The notes below the pieces were generated by a model. That model did no database searches, was not told the DNA's origin, and saw only the letters and a program-made list of their open reading frames with translations. Shown here in pieces: positions 55,866 to 64,000 of a stretch of DNA of 64,000 nt (its first letter is position 1; each line of letters opens with the position of its first letter). The stretch spans positions 1 through 64,000 of the forward strand of contig JAUXMV010000101.1 in the NCBI GenBank assembly GCA_030683155.1, read 5' to 3'. A program made the position numbers and the translations under genes. This stretch comes from Bacteroidales bacterium (GTDB lineage: Bacteria; Bacteroidota; Bacteroidia; Bacteroidales; F082).

Positions 55866-56076
55866 AAATTTCTTGTCTTACGCTTTCCACTTCTTCATTT
55901 ATGGTTTTAAGGTCAAGGTCTTTTGTTTTGAAGGTCATTAATAACCGTGACAACTTTGAGTCAATAGCTTCTTTTTCCAATTCTCTTGTCAACATTACTT
56001 TTTGTTGTCTTGGAAGCTGCCTAACTATAGAAAGGATTTGCTCAAATGTAATATCTATTTGCAATGCTGTTTTCAT
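55846..56076 (-). CDS. antitoxin-like partner of the PIN toxin
   Basis: A 76-aa, mostly helical, charged protein starting MKTALQIDITFEQILSIVRQ. The N-terminal ITFEQILSIVRQLPRQQKVML resembles the short antitoxin/DUF2281-like segments that accompany PIN toxins; the C-terminal half is a charged helix. It overlaps the toxin gene by 20 nt and is placed first, as in most type II modules. A TTG 12 nt upstream is open but less likely than the ATG. Function is inferred from position and size. Confidence 0.75.
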   Translation of the reverse strand: MKTALQIDITFEQILSIVRQLPRQQKVMLTRELEKEAIDSKLSRLLMTFKTKDLDLKTINEEVESVRQEIYEKQRS

Positions 56077-56346
56077 ATTTTCAAGCAATTTAATTGTTTA
56101 GCAAATTTACAAAATTATCATTTCAGAACCCAATTTTCTTTAAGTCCTGTTCCACTTAGCCTGACCGCTAATGCTTTCATATTAAACCTGTCAGTGCTTT
56201 CATTAATTTTTTCTTTAAAGAAGGGGAAATTTTTTTTCGGTTTGGGGTATACACACTCTTTGGCAAGCTTTGGTTTGAGCTTGGGCTTTTGTGGCTTGAC
56301 AATGTGTGTGGCTGCTGCGATGGCTCATAAGAGAAATAGTCATTTT
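56077..56346. other. spacer C with imperfect hairpin
   Basis: 270 nt without a gene. ACACACTCTTTGGCAAGC (56251-56268) pairs imperfectly with GCTTGACAATGTGTGT (56294-56309) around a loop with inner AAGC/GCTT complementarity. It is 38-96 nt past the stop of the SRAP gene and 175 nt upstream of the antitoxin, i.e. again a hairpin 3' of a minus-strand gene. A T-rich run (56231-56240) lies beside it. Confidence 0.5.
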
Positions 56347-57048
56347 CTAAAAAAGCTCTCCCTGTTCAGCAACGCGGTTCACCAAGGATTTATCATCTCT
56401 GGCAACAGCATTTACAGCAGCAGAAACCGGATAACATTCCATTTCCGATGCAGGAAAAGGCTCAAGCAAGGATTGCAGTCGGGTCAAATCATTTTCCTGT
56501 AACCAGATTTCTTCTTTTTCCCGTGGTAAAATCAAGGGCATCCGTTCATGCACGCCGGCCATAATGCTGTTGGCAGCAGTTGTGATGATTGAGAAAGTCT
56601 GCAGTGTTGTCCCATCATTCTGACGCCAGTTTTCCCAAATGCCAGCCATGGCAAAAAGGGCTTCGTTGCGAAGAAAAAACCTGTAGGCCTGCTTGACAGG
56701 CCCTTTTTTCCATTCGTAAAAACCGTTGGCCGGCACAAGACATCGTCGTTGCGCGAATGCTTGCCGGAAAGCTGGCTTTTCATGGATGCTTTCGGCTCTG
56801 CTGTTGATCATTTTTGCAGCCGCCGAGCTGTCCTTTGCCCAAAAAGGAACCAAACCCCAACGCAGGTAACTTATTACCTCAGGCTTTTCGTTCAGAATCA
56901 CCGGCAGCCATTGCATTGGAGCGCAATTGTAACCTTTCGGAACAGGATTTCCGGGTGCATAAGGGCGGTGAATTTCATCATGAACTTCTGTGTTGAAGCG
57001 TTCTGAAATTTCTTTTCCTTTTACTGAAAGTTGAAACCTTCCACACAT
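56347..57048 (-). CDS. SOS response-associated peptidase (SRAP/HMCES, YedK-like)
   Basis: A 233-aa protein that shields abasic sites in single-stranded DNA by covalent linkage through Cys2. It starts MCGRFQLS, with the Cys exposed after removal of Met. Other family motifs are YNCAPMQWLPVI, LRWGLVPFWAKDSS, MINSRAESI, RRCLVPANGFYEWKK and AGVHERMPLIL with the catalytic His. Length is normal. The NUDIX gene lies 2 nt upstream in the same direction, so they are probably co-transcribed. Confidence 0.95.
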   Translation of the reverse strand: MCGRFQLSVKGKEISERFNTEVHDEIHRPYAPGNPVPKGYNCAPMQWLPVILNEKPEVISYLRWGLVPFWAKDSSAAAKMINSRAESIHEKPAFRQAFAQRRCLVPANGFYEWKKGPVKQAYRFFLRNEALFAMAGIWENWRQNDGTTLQTFSIITTAANSIMAGVHERMPLILPREKEEIWLQENDLTRLQSLLEPFPASEMECYPVSAAVNAVARDDKSLVNRVAEQGELF

Positions 57049-57050
57049 TT

Positions 57051-57488
57051 TCAGATGTCATTAATTTTTGAAGCAAGGATGTCTTGCATGATTTTTCCGT
57101 GATCGAAAGCCATTTCGGGCAAATGATTTATGTTATACCAGCCAACTTCACTGGCATCATCATTTGCAGATGCATTTTGATTTTCGTCTGCCCGTGCTGT
57201 AAAAACAACAGTCACTGTTCTGTGACGTGGATCTCTGTCAGGATCGCCATACGTATGAAACTGACTGAAATTTAAATTTTTTAATCCGGTTTCTTCTTCT
57301 ATTTCACGGGCAACTGCCGCTTCAAGTGTTTCATCCATATCAACGAAACCTCCCGGAAAAGCCCAGCAACCCTCGAAAGGCGCATGAAGCCTCCGGATGA
57401 GCAGCACTTGTTTTTCATTTCCGATCTTGCGGAAAATTACCCCATCTACAGTGACGGCCGGTCTTGGATATGCATAGGTGAACTCCAT
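57051..57488 (-). CDS. NUDIX hydrolase
   Basis: A 145-aa hydrolase of nucleoside-diphosphate-linked substrates. The Nudix box is GGFVDMDETLEAAVAREI followed by EEETGL (about residues 46-69), with all acidic metal ligands. It resembles the ADP-ribose or 8-oxo-dGTP type that begins MEFTYAYPRPAVTVDGVIF. The ATG at 57488 is chosen over one 24 nt upstream because it starts at this conserved N-terminus. It is directly upstream of the SRAP gene, another DNA-damage-related function, which hints at a nucleotide-pool or repair role. Confidence 0.93.
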   Translation of the reverse strand: MEFTYAYPRPAVTVDGVIFRKIGNEKQVLLIRRLHAPFEGCWAFPGGFVDMDETLEAAVAREIEEETGLKNLNFSQFHTYGDPDRDPRHRTVTVVFTARADENQNASANDDASEVGWYNINHLPEMAFDHGKIMQDILASKINDI

Positions 57489-57653
57489 AATCTTTCTTGC
57501 AAAGTTAATCATGAAGTGTATTAATACTCTTTATTCAAAACTAAATCTTTTCGGATGCTTATGAAAAACTTAATGTCAAAACAGATAAAAACGGCAGGAA
57601 TTTGAGCTAATTTTGTTGCTGAAACCTGAATGCAAATTAATTACCCGAAATTG

Positions 57654-58205
57654 ATGAACATTACAATCCTCAATGGTGATCCGGAAATTGGCGACACCGA
57701 TTTTTCACGCTGGATCGAAAAACTGGCAGAATCCTATGAAACTGATAACAATGTCAAGGTTTTTCGCTTGAGCGATATGCAGCTGCACTATTGCATTGGC
57801 TGCTGGACATGTTGGTGGGAAACACCGGGCATTTGTATTCACAAAGATGATGCACCTGAGATTTTCAGCGCTGTTATCAATGCTGACTTTTTCATTTTTG
57901 CTTCACCGCTGATTGCTGGCTTTACGAGTGCTTTGCTTAAAAAAATCACCGACAGACTGATCGTTCTTATTCATCCTTACATGATCGTTAAACAAGGCGA
58001 ATCACACCATAGAAAGCGTTACGAAAATTATCCCGACTTTGGACTTATAATCCAAAAAGAAGCCGATACCGATGAGGAAGACCTTCAAATTGTCAAGGAT
58101 ATTTATGATCGGCTTTCTGTAAATTTCCATTCGAAACTGCGTTTCATGAAACTAACCGATCAACATCAACCGGAGGATATTGTATATGCGACTCACCATT
58201 TTTAA
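57654..58205 (+). CDS. flavodoxin-like / NADPH-dependent FMN reductase family protein, first
   Basis: A 183-aa protein with the FMN-binding start MNITILNGDPEIGDTDFSRW and the typical NAD(P)H-dependent FMN reductase segment CIGCWTCWWETPGICIHKDD (about 48-67), then FFIFASPLIAGFTSALLKKI. The cysteines in the CxxCxxC-like run are those seen in iron-sulfur flavoproteins and multimeric flavodoxins, but whether a cluster binds is unknown. It overlaps the next flavodoxin-like gene by 20 nt. The ATG at 57654 is chosen because it starts the first strand. Confidence 0.85.
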   Translation: MNITILNGDPEIGDTDFSRWIEKLAESYETDNNVKVFRLSDMQLHYCIGCWTCWWETPGICIHKDDAPEIFSAVINADFFIFASPLIAGFTSALLKKITDRLIVLIHPYMIVKQGESHHRKRYENYPDFGLIIQKEADTDEEDLQIVKDIYDRLSVNFHSKLRFMKLTDQHQPEDIVYATHHF

Positions 58206-58845
58206 CGGTTCACCCCGAAATAAAAAAAGCAACTCCAAAATCCTGACGGAAAAATTCATCGAGGGATTTAACGAGGCATCTGACGATCAGCCTGAGGTAT
58301 TTTATCTGGCAAGCGCACGAAACAGGGAAATGCATTTAAAAGCCTTTTCTGAATCTGAAACCTGTCTGATAATTTTTCCGCTTTACACCGATTCTATGCC
58401 CGGCATAGTGAAAGAGTTTTTTGAAATGATTTACCTCAGCGATTTGCCGAGACCCGCCAGACTTGGTTTTATATTACAATCTGGGTTTGCAGAGTCCATT
58501 CATTCTGTGTATCTTGAACGCTATCTGAAAAAATTTACCCGCCGCCTGAAATGCGAATATATTGGCACAGTTATTAAAGGTGGCGTCGAGGGTATCCAAA
58601 TTATGCCTCCTTCTATGACCCGAAAACTGTTTAAAAACTTCAAAGCAATGGGTAAATATTTTGCTGAAACAGGGCAGTTTTCTCCTGAAATTATGAGGGA
58701 ATTTGCAAAGCCCTATAAAATGCCCATTCTGAAACAATGGCTCTATCCGCTACTGCCCTCTTCCCTGCATAACTTTTATTGGAATGCCAATCTGAAAAAA
58801 AACAATGCATGGGAAAAGCGTTTTGATGCGCCCTATAAACTGTAA
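58186..58845 (+). CDS. flavodoxin-like / NADPH-dependent FMN reductase family protein, second
   Basis: A 219-aa relative of the preceding protein, starting MRLTIFNGSPRNKKSNSKIL with the phosphate-binding NGSPR-N-S loop. It has FPLYTDSMPGIVKEFFEMIY as the flavin-contact region but lacks the Cys-rich run of its neighbour. A clear Shine-Dalgarno GGAGG (58172-58176) lies 9 nt before the ATG, inside the end of the first gene, so the two are co-translated. They may form a heteromeric flavoprotein (inference). The C-terminal 60 residues (after about 155) are longer than in simple FMN reductases. Confidence 0.85.
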   Translation: MRLTIFNGSPRNKKSNSKILTEKFIEGFNEASDDQPEVFYLASARNREMHLKAFSESETCLIIFPLYTDSMPGIVKEFFEMIYLSDLPRPARLGFILQSGFAESIHSVYLERYLKKFTRRLKCEYIGTVIKGGVEGIQIMPPSMTRKLFKNFKAMGKYFAETGQFSPEIMREFAKPYKMPILKQWLYPLLPSSLHNFYWNANLKKNNAWEKRFDAPYKL

Positions 58846-58963
58846 TTATTTTCATCCGGCTGATTTTTATGCAGATCGATCTGTCAAAGCACTTGCCGAA
58901 ATATATTTCTTTAGTCCGGAATGATTGAATAAGGCCTGTCTGAATTTCAAAAAATCATGAATA

Positions 58964-59287
58964 TTACAAAAAACCAAGCTCTAATTTTGCTTCATCTGTA
59001 AGCATTTCCTGATCCCAGGGAGGTTCAAATGTGAGTTCAACTTCGGATGAGCGGACATTTTTTACCATCGCAACAGTATTTTTAACCTCCTGAGGTAAGC
59101 TTTCAGCAACAGGACAGTTTGGAGAAGTGAGGGTCATCAAAACTTTGACATCAGCATCATCACTGATAGAAATTTCATAGATAAGTCCTAATTCATAGAT
59201 GTTTACCGGGATTTCCGGATCGTATATTGTTCGTAAAACGGTGATTACGTTCTTCTCAATTTCAGTTCTTTTTTCTGCATTCATCAT
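58964..59287 (-). CDS. SUF-associated DUF59 (MIP18/SufT-like) protein
   Basis: A 107-aa DUF59 protein with TIYDPEIPVNIYELGLIYEI at about 19-38, and TLTSPNCPVAESLPQEV with the conserved Cys. Family members help mature Fe-S proteins or load clusters on targets. It is the last gene of the SUF operon, 42 nt after sufE, which supports that role. It is shorter than the longer SufT type. The start could be the second Met, one codon in. Confidence 0.92.
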   Translation of the reverse strand: MMNAEKRTEIEKNVITVLRTIYDPEIPVNIYELGLIYEISISDDADVKVLMTLTSPNCPVAESLPQEVKNTVAMVKNVRSSEVELTFEPPWDQEMLTDEAKLELGFL

Positions 59288-59329
59288 CTTATCTGCTTAA
59301 ATTTTAATGTGACTTAAAACTAAAATTTT

Positions 59330-59755
59330 CTAATTATCCATCTTTAGCTTATAAACCTGCGCATACAGCTTTATCTGCTTTATCATTGAAACAAGTCCAT
59401 TTGAACGCGTTGGCGAAAGATGTTCTTTCAGTCCAATATTGTCAATATAACTCAAATCTGCTTTAAGAATATCCTCTGGCGATTGTCCGGAAAGGACTCT
59501 GATCAAGATGTTTACAATTCCTTTTGTGATAACTGCATCGCTGTCGGCAGTGAAATAAATTTTGCCATCCTTGTACTTGGCATGTAGCCAAACCCTTGAC
59601 TGACAGCCTGTAATAAGATGATTATTTGTTTTGTACTGGGCATCAATCAAAGGAGTGTCTTTACCCATTTCGATAAGCAGATTGTATTTATCCATCCAGT
59701 CGTCGAAAGCCGAAAACTCCTCTATAATCTGTTGTTGAATTGCTTCGATAGTCAT
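59330..59755 (-). CDS. sufE: SufE family sulfur-acceptor protein
   Basis: The 141-aa protein takes persulfide sulfur from SufS and passes it to the SufBCD scaffold. The acceptor Cys is in LITGCQSRVWLHAKYKDG (near residue 51), followed by ADSDAVITKGIVNILIRVLSG. Length is normal. It is encoded 61 nt after sufS in the same operon. Confidence 0.94.
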   Translation of the reverse strand: MTIEAIQQQIIEEFSAFDDWMDKYNLLIEMGKDTPLIDAQYKTNNHLITGCQSRVWLHAKYKDGKIYFTADSDAVITKGIVNILIRVLSGQSPEDILKADLSYIDNIGLKEHLSPTRSNGLVSMIKQIKLYAQVYKLKMDN

Positions 59756-59816
59756 TTTTTACAATTTGAAGTACGGTTTTTTTTGCTTCAGACAAAAATA
59801 ATCAATTTCGTTTGCC

Positions 59817-61043
59817 TCAGCTGAGCATTGTGACAGCCCTTCTGACGGCTTCTGTAAGTTTATCGATTTCTTCAAAGGTATTGTATAAAGCAAATGAAGC
59901 TCTTACAGTACCGGGAATTTGAAAACGATCCATCAACGGCTGAGCACAATGATGCCCTGTTCGCACAGCAATGCCCATTTTATCGAGCAAAGTACCAAGG
60001 TCATATGGATGAATATTGCCAACAAGGAAAGAAATTACAGCTGCTTTTTTTGCCGCCTGCCCTATGAAACGCATACCTTCAATAGTTCCAAGCTGTTGGT
60101 GTCCGTAGGCAAGCAATTCGTTTTCATAGGCTGCGATGGCTTCAAAACCTGTTTTTTCAACAAAACGCAATGCAGTCTCCAAGCCCAAAACTGCTCCCAC
60201 ATTGGGTGTTCCGGCTTCAAATTTGAAGGGCAAACTGTTGTAGGTTGTTTTCTCAAAACTTACCTGATCAACCATTTCGCCTCCAAACTGATAAGGAGGC
60301 ATCTTTTCGAGCCATGATTCCTTTCCATAAAGCACTCCAACGCCCATTGGCGCATATACTTTATGGCCTGAAAAAACGAAAAAATCACAATCCAAATCCT
60401 GCATATCGACTTGCATATGTGCAACAGACTGAGCGCCATCAACCAATACCGGGATATTAAAAGTATGAGCCAGATGAATCATTTCTTTCACCGGATTGAT
60501 TGTTCCCAAAGCATTTGAGATATGGGTAATGGCAACGATTTTCGGCCCTTGCTCCAGCAAATACTTGTAATGATCAAGATCTGTTTCGCCCACATCATTG
60601 ATTCTGGCAACCAAAAGCTGGGTTCCGTTTTCATGACAAATTTGTTGCCACGGAATCAGATTGCTATGGTGTTCCATCCCGGTAATCAGAACTCTATCAC
60701 CTTGTTTCATTAGCAATTTACCTAAGGAAGAGGCTACAAGATTCACAGATTCCGTTGTTCCGCGTGTAAAAATAATCTCGTGTGAATGACTTGCATTGAT
60801 GAGTCCGGCGATATATTTTCTTGAATTTTCAAAAGCTTCAGTCGCTTGTTGACTAAGATAATGCACTCCACGATGGATGTTGCAATTCTCATGCTCATAA
60901 TATTGCTGCACTCTTTTGATGACTGAATATGGCTTTTGTGTTGTTGCAGCATTGTCAAGATAAACCAATGGTTTATTGTAAACAAACTGATTCAGAACCG
61001 GGAAAGCCTGCCTTAACGCTTCAACATTCAATGAGGTAGTCAT
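59817..61043 (-). CDS. sufS: cysteine desulfurase SufS
   Basis: The 408-aa PLP enzyme releases sulfur from cysteine for Fe-S cluster assembly. Features are VYLDNAATTQKP near 28, the PLP-Lys in FSGHKVYAPMGVGVLYG (about 225), and the active Cys in VRTGHHCAQPLMDRF (near 366). The GHHCAQP loop marks the group II, SufS type that needs SufE, which is encoded directly downstream. It lies 8 nt after sufD. Confidence 0.96.
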   Translation of the reverse strand: MTTSLNVEALRQAFPVLNQFVYNKPLVYLDNAATTQKPYSVIKRVQQYYEHENCNIHRGVHYLSQQATEAFENSRKYIAGLINASHSHEIIFTRGTTESVNLVASSLGKLLMKQGDRVLITGMEHHSNLIPWQQICHENGTQLLVARINDVGETDLDHYKYLLEQGPKIVAITHISNALGTINPVKEMIHLAHTFNIPVLVDGAQSVAHMQVDMQDLDCDFFVFSGHKVYAPMGVGVLYGKESWLEKMPPYQFGGEMVDQVSFEKTTYNSLPFKFEAGTPNVGAVLGLETALRFVEKTGFEAIAAYENELLAYGHQQLGTIEGMRFIGQAAKKAAVISFLVGNIHPYDLGTLLDKMGIAVRTGHHCAQPLMDRFQIPGTVRASFALYNTFEEIDKLTEAVRRAVTMLS

Positions 61044-61051
61044 TGCTGAAA

Positions 61052-62497
61052 TTATAATTTGCTCATGTCAATTTCAAAATTGTATTCTTTTTCGGGGGAG
61101 CCGCAATGTAAAACACATTTTTCGCAGACAGAAAGTTCACCCCTCAAACGCTTTTTAACCATATCGTCAATGCGGATTCTCAGCGGCTCAATACTTATAT
61201 TATCAATAATATCGGCAGCAAAGGCATACATAAGCAATAATCTGGCATTGGCAGCACTGATTCCACGTGAACGCAGATAAAACATTGCCTCCATATCCAG
61301 TTGTCCGATAGTTGCTCCATGCGAGCATTTTACATCGTCGGCATAGATTTCCAGAAAAGGCATCGTATCAATAGTAGCGGTGGGCTTGAGTAAGATATTG
61401 TTGTTGTTTTGATAGGCATTGGTTTTTTGCGCATCGCGGGCAACATAAATATATCCATTGAAAACAGCCGTTGCTTCATCGTCAAGAATTCCTTTGAAAA
61501 GCTCATTGCTGGTGCAGTGTGGCTGATTGTGCAGAATACGAATCTGATTATCCACATGCTGTTGCTTGTCCATCAGGTAAAGCCCGAGAACATCGGCATG
61601 GGCGCCTTTTCCATCAAGTGCAACTTCAATATTATTGCGGATCATGCCGCAATTGAACGTAAGCGTATTGGTTTTGATGTTGCTATTGGCTTCCTGCTTG
61701 ATAAAAGTTGAGTTTACAAGGCCCGACTGATCATTCAGATTTTGCAGTTTGTAAAGTTCAAAGTTTGCATTTTCGGCCACAAAAATTTCAGTGACAGTAT
61801 TAACAAGACTTGTGAAATGGTTGATGGAATCATCACAATGCATCAGGCTCAAATGGCTGTTGCGCCCCAGAATAATCAGGTTGCGGTTTTGAACGAAATT
61901 ATTCTCATTGCGGTCGATCAGCTTGATAATTTGCAAAGTCTTTGAAGCCTTAACACCATCAGGAACGTAAATAAAAACGCCATCCTGAACCAAAGCAGTG
62001 TTAATGCTTACAAAACTGTTGTTTTCACTATGAGCTAGCTCTCCGTAGTATTTTTCGAAAAGTGCGGGATAGGCTTTCATTCCAGCTCTGAAACTGCCAA
62101 CAATTATTCCATCAGTGGTTGTGTGCAGTCCGCTTTCACTGTCGTGGAACCATCCATTAAGCAAAGAAATTATTTCTGTATTGAAGTTGTGCACTTCACA
62201 ACGGAATAATTCTTCAACATTTTTCTCTGTCTTTTGTGGCTCCAGCGCATGCACATATTGTTGTTCAAGCATGCCATCAATTTCCGAGAAACGCCACTTT
62301 TCATGGGAGCTGTCAGGAAATCCTGTTGTAAGAAAATCCTTAAAATGCTTTTCACGAAGGGCGGTTACCTTCGGAATATCGTAGGCAGTCACCAGGTGTT
62401 TTTTCTCTTCAAACTGATTTATGAGCAGTTCGTCGAGTGCCTGAAGCTGTTGTGTTTCGTAGTTGCTCATGGTTTCATCCTTTAATTGCTTTTGCAT
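61052..62497 (-). CDS. sufD: Fe-S cluster assembly protein SufD
   Basis: The 481-aa scaffold subunit partners SufB and SufC. The right-handed beta-helix core is seen from about 150 to 430, with ILLKPTATIDTMPFLEIYAD, VKCSHGATIGQLD, MFYLRSRGISAANARLLLMY. The residues KCSHG and GATIGQLD are family hallmarks. The start at 62497 lies 7 nt after sufC; the Met at codon 10 would also serve. It is larger than E. coli SufD (423 aa) mainly because of the N-terminal part. Confidence 0.94.
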   Translation of the reverse strand: MQKQLKDETMSNYETQQLQALDELLINQFEEKKHLVTAYDIPKVTALREKHFKDFLTTGFPDSSHEKWRFSEIDGMLEQQYVHALEPQKTEKNVEELFRCEVHNFNTEIISLLNGWFHDSESGLHTTTDGIIVGSFRAGMKAYPALFEKYYGELAHSENNSFVSINTALVQDGVFIYVPDGVKASKTLQIIKLIDRNENNFVQNRNLIILGRNSHLSLMHCDDSINHFTSLVNTVTEIFVAENANFELYKLQNLNDQSGLVNSTFIKQEANSNIKTNTLTFNCGMIRNNIEVALDGKGAHADVLGLYLMDKQQHVDNQIRILHNQPHCTSNELFKGILDDEATAVFNGYIYVARDAQKTNAYQNNNNILLKPTATIDTMPFLEIYADDVKCSHGATIGQLDMEAMFYLRSRGISAANARLLLMYAFAADIIDNISIEPLRIRIDDMVKKRLRGELSVCEKCVLHCGSPEKEYNFEIDMSKL

Positions 62498-62504
62498 TGG
62501 AACC

Positions 62505-63260
62505 TCAGGCTAATTGATGGTCTTTGATCCACTCATAGCCACGCTCTTCAAGCTCAAGTGCCAAATTTTTTCCACCTGTTTTAACGATTTTTCCATCGTA
62601 CAAAACATGAACAAAATCAGGTGTTATATGATCAAGCAGACGCTGATAGTGTGTTATAATTACAAAGGCATTGTCTTTTGAACGCAGTTGATTTACCCCT
62701 TTTGCAACCACTTTTAAGGCGTCAATATCGAGGCCTGAATCGGTTTCATCAAGAATTGCAAGGGTAGGTTCGAGCATGGCCATCTGAAAAATCTCGTTCT
62801 TCTTTTTTTCACCACCCGAAAAACCTTCGTTCACCGATCTGTTAGTAAGTTTGGCATGAATTTCAACCAGGTTTTTCTTCTCCTCCATCATCTTCAGAAA
62901 TTCTCCAGCCGGCATTGGAGGTTGTTTGTGATACTCCCGTCGCGCATTGACTGCTGTCCGCATGAAGTTTGTCATGCTCACGCCGGGTATCTCTACCGGA
63001 TATTGAAAACTCAGGAAAATACCCTCATTGGCGCGCTCTTCGGCTGAAAGTTCAACGATATTTTTGCCTTTGAACCATATCTCGCCTTCTGTTATTTCGT
63101 ATCCATCACGGCCAGTGATTGCAGCTGCAAGCGTGCTTTTTCCAGTTCCGTTTGGACCCATGATAGCATGAACCTCTCCGCTGTTAACCCCCAGATTCAA
63201 TCCCTTGATGATTTCCTTTCCATCAATGGAAACATGTAAATTTTTTATATTGAGTAACAT
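62505..63260 (-). CDS. sufC: Fe-S assembly ATPase SufC
   Basis: The 251-aa ABC-type ATPase drives conformational change of SufBD. Walker A is GPNGTGKST near residue 36, the signature is FSGGEKKKNEIFQM, Walker B is LAILDETDSGLDID, and the switch His is in ITHYQRLL. The combination EKKKNEI is typical of SufC. It lies between sufB (52-nt gap) and sufD (7-nt gap). Confidence 0.97.
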   Translation of the reverse strand: MLLNIKNLHVSIDGKEIIKGLNLGVNSGEVHAIMGPNGTGKSTLAAAITGRDGYEITEGEIWFKGKNIVELSAEERANEGIFLSFQYPVEIPGVSMTNFMRTAVNARREYHKQPPMPAGEFLKMMEEKKNLVEIHAKLTNRSVNEGFSGGEKKKNEIFQMAMLEPTLAILDETDSGLDIDALKVVAKGVNQLRSKDNAFVIITHYQRLLDHITPDFVHVLYDGKIVKTGGKNLALELEERGYEWIKDHQLA

Positions 63261-63312
63261 GATTAGGATGTGTGTGTTAAAAATAATTTTGCTCTGATTT
63301 ATATATTTTCGC

Positions 63313-64000
63313 TTAGCCTACGCTTCCTTCCAACGTTATTGAAAGCAGCTTTTGCGCCTCCACGGCAAACTCCATTGGCAGCTTGTTAAGCACCTCTTTG
63401 GCGTAGCCGTTAACAATAAGACCAATGGCTTTTTCGGTATCTATGCCACGTTGATTGCAGTAAAACAACTGATCCTCCGAAATTTTCGAAGTGGTTGCCT
63501 CGTGTTCAATAATGCTTGATTCGTTTTTTGCCTGAATATAAGGAAAAGTGTGTGCGCCGCATTTATCGCCTAAAAGCAAGGAGTCGCATTGTGAGAAATT
63601 CCGCGAATTTACAGCCCCGGGAAGTATTTTTACCAAACCACGGTAAGTGTTGTTGCTTCTGCCAGCCGAAATACCTTTTGAGATGATTGTGCTTCGTGTA
63701 TTCTTACCAATATGAATCATCTTTGTTCCGGTATCGGCTTGTTGCATGTTATTGGTAACGGCAACAGAATAAAACTCACCGATAGAGTTATCTCCCATGA
63801 GCACACAACTTGGATATTTCCAGGTTATGGCTGAGCCTGTTTCGACTTGTGTCCATGCTATTTTAGAGCGCTTTCCCTTGCATAATCCTCGTTTTGTAAC
63901 AAAGTTATATACGCCGCCCTTGCCTTGTTTATCGCCTGGATACCAGTTTTGAACGGTCGAATATTTAACCTCAGCATCATCCATCGCCACAATTTCGACA
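63313..64000 (-). CDS. sufB: Fe-S cluster assembly protein SufB (C-terminal part; runs off the window)
   Basis: The frame is open to the window edge and ends at 63313, giving about 229 visible residues, roughly the C-terminal half of a normal SufB of about 480 aa. Visible hallmarks are [53 protein letters not shown] and [19 protein letters not shown], including the Cys and Glu/His segments used in cluster assembly. A GTG near 63990 is not the true start because SufB extends much further. It is the first visible gene of the SUF operon. Confidence 0.95.
   Translation of the reverse strand, partial: VEIVAMDDAEVKYSTVQNWYPGDKQGKGGVYNFVTKRGLCKGKRSKIAWTQVETGSAITWKYPSCVLMGDNSIGEFYSVAVTNNMQQADTGTKMIHIGKNTRSTIISKGISAGRSNNTYRGLVKILPGAVNSRNFSQCDSLLLGDKCGAHTFPYIQAKNESSIIEHEATTSKISEDQLFYCNQRGIDTEKAIGLIVNGYAKEVLNKLPMEFAVEAQKLLSITLEGSVG

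Noticed and set aside
53767-56346. Integron with a true integrase or classical attI/attC
   Set aside because: No tyrosine recombinase is encoded and the GTTRRRY/RYYYAAC core pair is not cleanly present; only attC-like geometry can be claimed.

Overview
The window is about 40% G+C and is clearly chromosomal DNA of a Bacteroidota bacterium. The signs are a SusC/SusD pair, a secreted protein with a type IX secretion (T9SS) C-terminal tail, two-component and LytTR regulators of Bacteroidota type, TAnnTTTG promoter elements, few Shine-Dalgarno sites, and SusD/SusC-style lipoprotein and outer-membrane signals. A succinate dehydrogenase of the B558 type, a SUF system, a diheme cytochrome c and carotenoid genes suggest an organism that respires or at least tolerates oxygen. 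I cannot name the genus from sequence alone. I see no rRNA, tRNA, CRISPR array, insertion sequence or recombinase gene.

Layout. 1-3.7 kb: two short repeats, then the sdhCAB operon on the minus strand. 3.8-6.7 kb: two adjacent M24 aminopeptidase P genes. 6.7-11.5 kb: diheme cytochrome c, membrane LytTR regulator, nitronate monooxygenase-like flavoprotein, alpha/beta hydrolase. 11.6-17.0 kb: a lone KilA-N protein, a very large GAF/receiver/PEP-synthase-like ATP-grasp fusion, and a divergent LuxR-type regulator with a degenerate receiver. 17.1-21.4 kb: a compact mevalonate-pathway operon (HMG-CoA reductase, GYDIA-family GHMP kinase, diphosphomevalonate decarboxylase, mevalonate kinase). 21.7-27.2 kb: a DUF1456 protein and a SusC/SusD nutrient uptake pair. 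27.6-35.1 kb: TrhO, Mfd, an outer-membrane barrel, a T9SS thioredoxin-like protein, FolE. 35.3-41.7 kb: a secreted EEP-family nuclease/phosphatase divergent from a TonB receptor and a multidomain OB-fold-like lipoprotein, possibly a nucleic-acid acquisition locus. 41.8-46.3 kb: polyprenol-phosphate glycosyltransferase, dihydroorotase-like enzyme, MORN-type lipoprotein, PhoR/PhoB-like two-component pair. 46.5-50.4 kb: DUF2237 plus carotenoid genes and a SOUL protein. 50.5-53.8 kb: a tricorn-like S41 protease.

53.8-56.3 kb is the most unusual stretch. Two cargo units in the same orientation (a 244-aa secreted protein of unknown function, and an antitoxin/PIN-toxin pair) are separated by long non-coding spacers. 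Each spacer carries an imperfect hairpin, and two of the hairpins share a related sequence just 3' of each cargo. This looks like a gene-cassette layout, but no recombinase is present.

56.3-58.8 kb: SRAP peptidase, NUDIX hydrolase and two overlapping flavodoxin-like proteins. 59.0-64.0 kb: the SUF iron-sulfur operon sufB-C-D-S-E plus a DUF59 gene, with sufB running off the right edge. The SUF products would supply clusters to SdhB encoded at the other end of the window, although the genes are not linked.
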